This document shows positions 58,361-64,000 of a DNA stretch of 64,000 nt, piece by piece; within the stretch, counting starts at the first letter, position 1, and each line of letters starts with the position of its first letter. The position numbers and the translations under genes are program-made. The notes beneath the pieces are model-generated. The model did not search any database, was not told where the DNA came from, and saw only the letters and a list, made by a program, of their open reading frames with translations. This stretch comes from Oreocharis arfaki (lineage: Eukaryota; Chordata; Aves; Passeriformes; Paramythiidae), in NCBI GenBank assembly GCA_013398015.1, contig VZRR01002778.1:620001-684000 (forward strand), written 5' to 3'.

Positions 58361-61052
58361 AAACACCGGAGGTGCAGCCCAGTTGCAATGATTCTGCATT
58401 TCTATTGCTGCTTTAATTGACTGAAGGAATGCAGGCAACATTACTGATACTGCATGAAAATATTTTCTGTAATCCAAGACAAACTTCTAAGTTCCCATGT
58501 GTTTTAGACCTCTTTTTCAGGTGTGTGTGAGGTACGTTGGTAGGTTTGCATACCAGGTAGATCAAATATTATATATTATGTCTTTGAAAGCTTGGTGCCC
58601 TTTTCTGTGTGTGAGTTATTCTTTGTTATTTGACAGCTGCATTATGCCTGACTATGGCATATGGATATCTTTATTTTGCAGTGTGCACAGCAGTACACTA
58701 CTCACAACTGGATTTCTGCTTTCTGGGGTTTAATTTCAGTTTTCTCTTAAGAGAACATAATCAAAGAGATTGTCCTCAGCAATCCAGTTTTCAGAGCCTT
58801 TCTTTTTCTGTCTTCCATCCTGTGTATAAAAAAGGACTCTGCTCACACTTCCCCTGTGAGTGTTGAGGAATATAAGTAAATGAAGTATGTGAATAATTTA
58901 CTGCTTATTTAATTGCACTACAGAACAACTCATGTAGGTATTCTTGAAACTGCCTTACTGTCTGCACAGTTAGAAATTATGCTTGTTCCATTGTTCTACT
59001 ACTTCTTACACAAAAAAAAATGCCACACATATAGATTATGTCAGTCCTTTAGACTAGAAAGAGGTACTTTGTTTTCTTGCAATCCAATAAAACTTTGTCA
59101 GTGCTTGTTGGTGATAACTACTAATTTTTATTGGTGATAATTAGTAATTTTATCATAATCCTGAATAGTCAAGGCAAAACACTTGTATAGTTCTTAAGCC
59201 AACTAAGTGTACACACAGTTTGCTGATTAATAAAGTCAGCAATAAGTGTGGAAACTTACGTATTAAATATGTTTCTGTTTGGGTTCAAGGACAATATTAT
59301 GAAGTTATGATAATATTATAAAGAAGTTATGATGCCTGTAACAACCAAAAGGGCAATCACTGAAAATTTAGATATGCATCATTCTTCATCTCTTATAATC
59401 TTCTTTTTCTTCTTTTTTTTTTTTTTTTACTATTAGAAACTGTTAAAAAAAAATATGCAGATATGCTGCATTTGGACATCTGTAAGATGTTATATGGAAA
59501 CAGCATTCTAATTTCCATTTGTCTATGGATGGACTCAGTAAAATACTGTAGATACAGTAAGCATGGTAAAAATATATTCTGCAAAAAAAAGAAGTATAAA
59601 TTTTAATGTATTCTACCATCTTTTGATTTGTCTTTAATTGTGTGGCTTAGATATTTGCAGTGTTATAGAGTGGGCTTAAAATAGATTTAAATGCATTTTA
59701 TACAAAGATTTCCTCAACAAAGATGGGTCATCTTGTGAAGATACATACTGTGTATTTATACATATATATATAGTACCAATATACCTATATTGATATTGCA
59801 CAACCTTGCAAGATCTTTCTGGTCCAGTTTCTAGGGTCTAAATAGTCTACTGACATCCACTTGATTCTCAGTTCCTTCATTATAAGTTCACTGTTTATTG
59901 TTTAATTATCAGTAGGCATGAAGAAATTTTTCGTATTTTATTATCATGTGCTTACTTAATTTCTCTTCACCAGTCTGAACAACGTCATCAATTTTAGCCA
60001 TTTTTGTAAGTCTCTCTATTTTTCCCTCATCTTATTATTTAATGATTATTTGCATTTCCCCTTGTGTCATCCTTATCCTGTTTTGGTTTTCCATTGCTTT
60101 GGCATCTCATAGATCTCATGGGCATCTCCCATCTTCCTACAAATAGCTTGTTTGTATATCTCTTCTGGCAGAGTTCATGACATTTTTCAAAGGATTCGAG
60201 CTAAGTTGATCTTTACTGCCTCTGTTTTGCCTTTTAAAAGATAAATACCAATTCTGCCTTCTAGTTTTCACCTTTACAATTTGCTCTCATCCATCCTTTA
60301 TGAACTCTCCCAGACTTTGTATTCATAGGCTGTATGGTTATGAGCCACACAGCAAAAACTATTGTGGTGCGATATGGTTAGATCAGTAGAGAAAACAGCT
60401 TATACCAAGGACCCAAAATCTAGACTATAGGTATGGGTATTAATTTACTTTATGATTTCTCTGATGCTCTGTAAAAAACATCCCCACTGTACATGTTGCT
60501 CAAAGACAGCCAGAGGAAATCTATTTTTCAAACTCTTGCTTTCGTGTGTCCAGGCTTCTTCGTGTTGCTTCAGCAAGTGCCAGAGCATACTTTCATCTGT
60601 TTGGTGAAGGTGGCAGGAGCACATGGGTCTTCTCGTGCCCTTTTCCATCAAAGGAAGTCTTATTTTAGTTGTTCACTTAAATATAACACATAGTGCCTGT
60701 TGCTGATTGGCTGTGTGTTTGGATATTGGCTAGAATGGAAGAGATGGTATCTTAAGTCTTGTGGCGGAGGCAAATGATCGAGTTGACACCACAAAATTAT
60801 GACTTTTGGCGTCTCAGTTGTTCCTTTGTGTGAGGAAGAGGCAGGATAAATAAGAGAGGATGTGCAGTTTCACATTTGGACGGAATTTCAAAGTCTTGGG
60901 GACAACTGACAGTAGATGCAGAATTTATGGACGCAAAGTAACATAACTGAAACCCTTGACCATGAACTGGTACTATGACTGCAATGTAGTGAATCTTCTA
61001 TGAGACCAAAGAAGTTGATGAGAAAGGAAGGATAGAAAAAGGAAATTAATTT

Positions 61053-61094
61053 AAGAGAAAAAAAAAAAAGAAGAAAAGAAAAAAGAAAAAAAGG
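61053..61094. repeat. 42-base uninterrupted polypurine run
   Basis: All plus-strand bases are A or G, mostly A, including about 12 consecutive A. This is the second long homopurine run in the window after 14,827-14,876. Confidence 0.88.
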
Positions 61095-62113
61095 CAGACA
61101 GGTGAGACAAGCAAATCATAAAAGTGCTGAAGAGGGATACGGCAGCTGAAGCAAGAAGAAAGTACTTTGAACCATAGGAGGTCTTGGTATAATATAAAAG
61201 AATACCCTTCACTGAGGGCATCTGAGGGAACTGGTTACTGACCTTGAGACCTTTAGCCTTGTAAGTGGTACAAGAAATAGGAAGGACACAGGAGGTCTGT
61301 GGTTTGAGAGCATTCTGTCGGTGCATGTGCACTTGGTACTTGCTGTGGGACTTGCTTGTGCTGCAGATCACACATTGATTTAGACCTTTCTGTTCCTTTT
61401 AGAGACTGTTGCTGCACTTTGAACAGATCTTCTGATTTAATTTCATCCAAAAGGAATCCCCTTCACATGCAGAAAAACTGCCCCACAGTGTGAGCCAACA
61501 TGGAGTAAGTGGGGAAATGAGGGATTGCTGCACTCTACTGCTCTGAGCTATGTCACTGTTGTAGACACCTTTTAGCTAATATTTTATCATTTGCTGATTT
61601 TGTATACCAAGATGAAGTTCATTTCACTCAGTTGGCTTGAAAATACCGAGGTTATACGAGTATTCATAAATGCATTCATTTTTTCCTTGCAGGATCTTAA
61701 TCCTTTATCACTGGTGCACCAATTAAAACAGAACACCAGTTTATGTTGACCTTTTGACTAAAGAAGAAATTTAAAAAGCAGGAAAAAAATGCATAAGAAA
61801 TGCCAATATTCTTCGGTATCTATAAGAAGCCTTTCTCCTCCTTTGAGTAAATTAGTTTTTGAAAGAGCTACCACTTCACTCTATTTTCTTTTTCACCTTT
61901 GGCAAGTCTCCCAGGAAATTTTCGCTAAGAGTCCTTTTACTGGAGTTTGCCTTCTTGAAATACACTGCTTTTAGTTTGAATTATTTTCCTTCCAATCTAA
62001 CTTTCAAGATTTTTTTCCTTTTGTGACCAATCTCAACTATATTGCCACTTAATCTTCCCATTCACTCTTCATTCTCTGTTAATTGGAGGCAAATGGGAAG
62101 CAGTGCCTACCCT

Positions 62114-62130
62114 ACCCCCCCCACCCCCCC
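62114..62130. repeat. Poly-C run with one interruption
   Basis: Eight C, one A, then seven C. This is short low complexity with no associated feature. Confidence 0.85.
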
Positions 62131-64000
62131 TTATTACTCCTCCCTAAAGCATTTCAGGAGCTTCCTCTTCATCATGTCTCCTGCTGTATTGATAAGGAAT
62201 GTTAGGCAGTAACCTATACTATCATTGAAGTCTACACTCTGGTTTACTCTTCACAAATACATCATCTATTCAATCCTTCTTGTCTTCGAGAAAAATCCCA
62301 AAGTGATAATGTTGTTTGGGGTTTGTTTTGTTTGGGTTTTCTTCTTTAAGTTTGTACGTGTCCTTTGCAGTTGCTTAGCAGTTCTTTCTCCCTTTTGGTC
62401 TGAACCTCAGAACAAATGGATTCATTCATGTTCTCTTACTGTTCTTCCTCAACAAATGAATTTGAGTTCTTCAACCTCCTTCTCTCCTTAGATTGGTATA
62501 TTATTACTATCACTACAAGTCAGCTGTATGTATGAGGTAATAATCAGGTGGCTGGTGAACCTCAAATCCAGTCTAACTCATGATTCTTGGGTTAGTGATG
62601 AATAGCTTCTGTTCCACTAGCACTGAGATGGGTTCTGTATTGGCTGTTGGGGATTGGACCATTTGCTTCCTTAATCATCTGCTTTGGAGGGAGTCCATTT
62701 CAACCTCCATGTCTGGTACTCCTGAATTCCTTTCCAGCTGGTCAATTACTTTTTCACTGGAACTCCTCATGCCTAATGTTACTGATATCCTTTTGTATCC
62801 TATGGGCTTCTCTGCTTCACCACTTTCTTTATGGGTCTTCTACCAGTTTCCTAAAGGACATGTGCAGGGACTCTTTCATTCCTGATTTCTGCTTTTGGAA
62901 GATATAGGTCTGTGTTCCCTGGTTTCAGCACAGAATCTGAAGAATTTCCCTCCACAGTTCCTTTGTGGGTGCAACAGCAGGTGGCTTCTCTGTGTCCAGC
63001 CTGCATCCTCAGAGCTGTAGAGTGAAAATGATCTGATGACAAAGGTGATTCTGATGCTGTGCTTTTAAATGGGTGAACTGTGATGCTAAACTTCTTTTTA
63101 AACTCCCTTCTCCAATCTGTGTGTAAAGCTGCCCTGTTATGAAAGTCAGTGAGCCATTGAAATGTTGATTCACAAATATCTATCATGCATTGTGATTCTG
63201 TGATCAGTTTAGTCACACCGTAGAAAATTTATGATATCTGAGAATATGTTATCATCCCTCAAAATGATGCAGTAATTCTTTTTTTAATGTTTTCTTGTGA
63301 AATTATCCCCTTTACAAGACTTCTCCCATTTGCCAACATAACTGATAGCTTCTCAATGACTTTTGCCATGCTGAGCTATATGCAAAGACATTAGGTAGGT
63401 CTCTTTTCCACTGTGGTTTTAACACTCCTCAAAAAACTGAAAGTTAGTATTTTTGCTCCCTTCAGACTGCAGAGAATGAACTGGAAGCTATCATTTAGGA
63501 GATGAGTTTTCTATTGAGTGGGCTGTTAGATAAAAGACGAGTTATTTTCAAGCAACTTTGTGGCATTTCTTACACTTTCATTTTCTTTGCCCTGATAACA
63601 CAAGATGGATCTCTGCAGTGAGCTACTTTGCTCTTTGTCCCATTTATTTTATTGAGTGTATCAATGGAGCAAGGTGTTGTTTATAGAAAGATGTGTAGAA
63701 GTTCTTTTGAAAAGCATCCAGTGTTTGTACTGTAATACTAAGTAACTGTCTAAACTTAGATAATGGAAAGACTACAATGTTATGTAGTCACACTTCCTGA
63801 ATAGTAAAATTCTTCAACTCCCCAGTTTGATACAACACTTTTTCCTCACATGAAAATGATCATTTTTGGTTTTGAGAGCAATGGGTTCCTTAGACTGGAG
63901 TGCTTTGAAAATTGATTTCTTTAATGTTCTTTAATGCTTCGGTGTGATCAAGGAAGTAGTGTAATAGGTCCTACTTAATGATACTTGTTTTGTTATAAGA

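Larger units (their letters stand above)
58361..64000. other. No gene seen; unique AT-rich DNA with simple repeats
   Basis: The longest frames are 121 codons (62,851-63,216, minus), 106 codons (61,051-61,371, minus) and 101 codons (62,580-62,885), none with a recognised domain. The 106-codon frame ends in FFSFFFSSFFFF because it reads the purine run at 61,053-61,094. There is also a TA microsatellite at 59,756-59,772, a T run near 59,411-59,428 and a C-rich run at 62,114-62,130. Confidence 0.6.

Noticed and set aside
61051..61371. 106-codon minus-strand open frame with hydrophobic C-terminus
   Set aside because: The phenylalanine/serine tail is the translation of a 42-base purine run, not a membrane segment.
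62851..63216. 121-codon minus-strand open frame
   Set aside because: No recognisable domain and no supporting signals. I cannot exclude a lineage-specific gene but have no evidence for one.
1..64000. CRISPR arrays, bacterial operons, phage modules, tRNA, rRNA, snRNA genes
   Set aside because: No regularly spaced repeats, no ribosome-binding or operon structure, and none of the conserved RNA gene sequences I would recognise. The DNA is vertebrate in character.

Overview
The window looks like AT-rich, CpG-poor, gene-free nuclear DNA from a bird, most probably a songbird. The main evidence is at least ten CR1 non-LTR retrotransposon fragments. Their 3' ends carry the avian form: a TTCCAACCC-type run followed by degenerate ATTCTATG-type octamers. 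The LTRs also look avian; one opens TGTCCTGG and closes CCATGACA on the minus strand, a form I know from songbird ERVL-like elements. There are no bacterial-style operons, CRISPR arrays, tRNAs or rRNAs. I found no open frame that behaves like a cellular gene. The frames longer than about 120 codons are decayed CR1 coding sequence, antisense shadows of LTRs or CR1s, or unsupported frames in AT-rich DNA. The window is best read as an intergenic stretch or part of a very large intron.

Layout. 1-12,519: unique AT-rich DNA with one plus-strand CR1 piece (2,429-3,020), a TA/CA microsatellite (7,564-7,620) and a perfect hairpin (9,283-9,305). 12,520-13,840: a minus-strand CR1 3' end and a short plus-strand CR1 coding piece. 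13,841-26,127: unique DNA with a 50-base pure purine run and a small CR1 fragment that seems to join opposite orientations near 23,382. 26,128-28,617: the longest CR1, about 2.5 kb, with a broken ORF2 that has lost its reverse-transcriptase FADD box. 28,618-37,328: unique DNA, with one undetermined base (N) at 32,556.

37,329-47,760 is the densest mobile-element zone: two minus-strand CR1s; an ERVL-like LTR remnant at 38,881; a weaker LTR remnant at 41,405; a complete solo LTR at 44,313-44,756 with a near-perfect 5-bp target duplication; an LTR-like block at 46,306-46,870; and a degraded older CR1-type 3' end near 47,700. 52,850-54,450 is a mosaic of four minus-strand CR1 segments out of coding order. 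56,704-57,081 is a 378-bp solo LTR with a perfect 6-bp target duplication (CTGTGG), and its compact promoter/poly(A) layout resembles alpharetrovirus or class II ERV LTRs. A very decayed CR1 tail lies near 58,300. The remainder to 64,000 holds only simple repeats.

No genes work together here, and I found no convincing undescribed biological system. The best-supported features are the two solo LTRs with target duplications, the CR1 mosaic and the CR1 with a deleted catalytic core. Family assignments rest on remembered consensus patterns, not on a database search; where the basis is sequence directly visible here (target duplications, inverted repeats, stop codons), this is stated.
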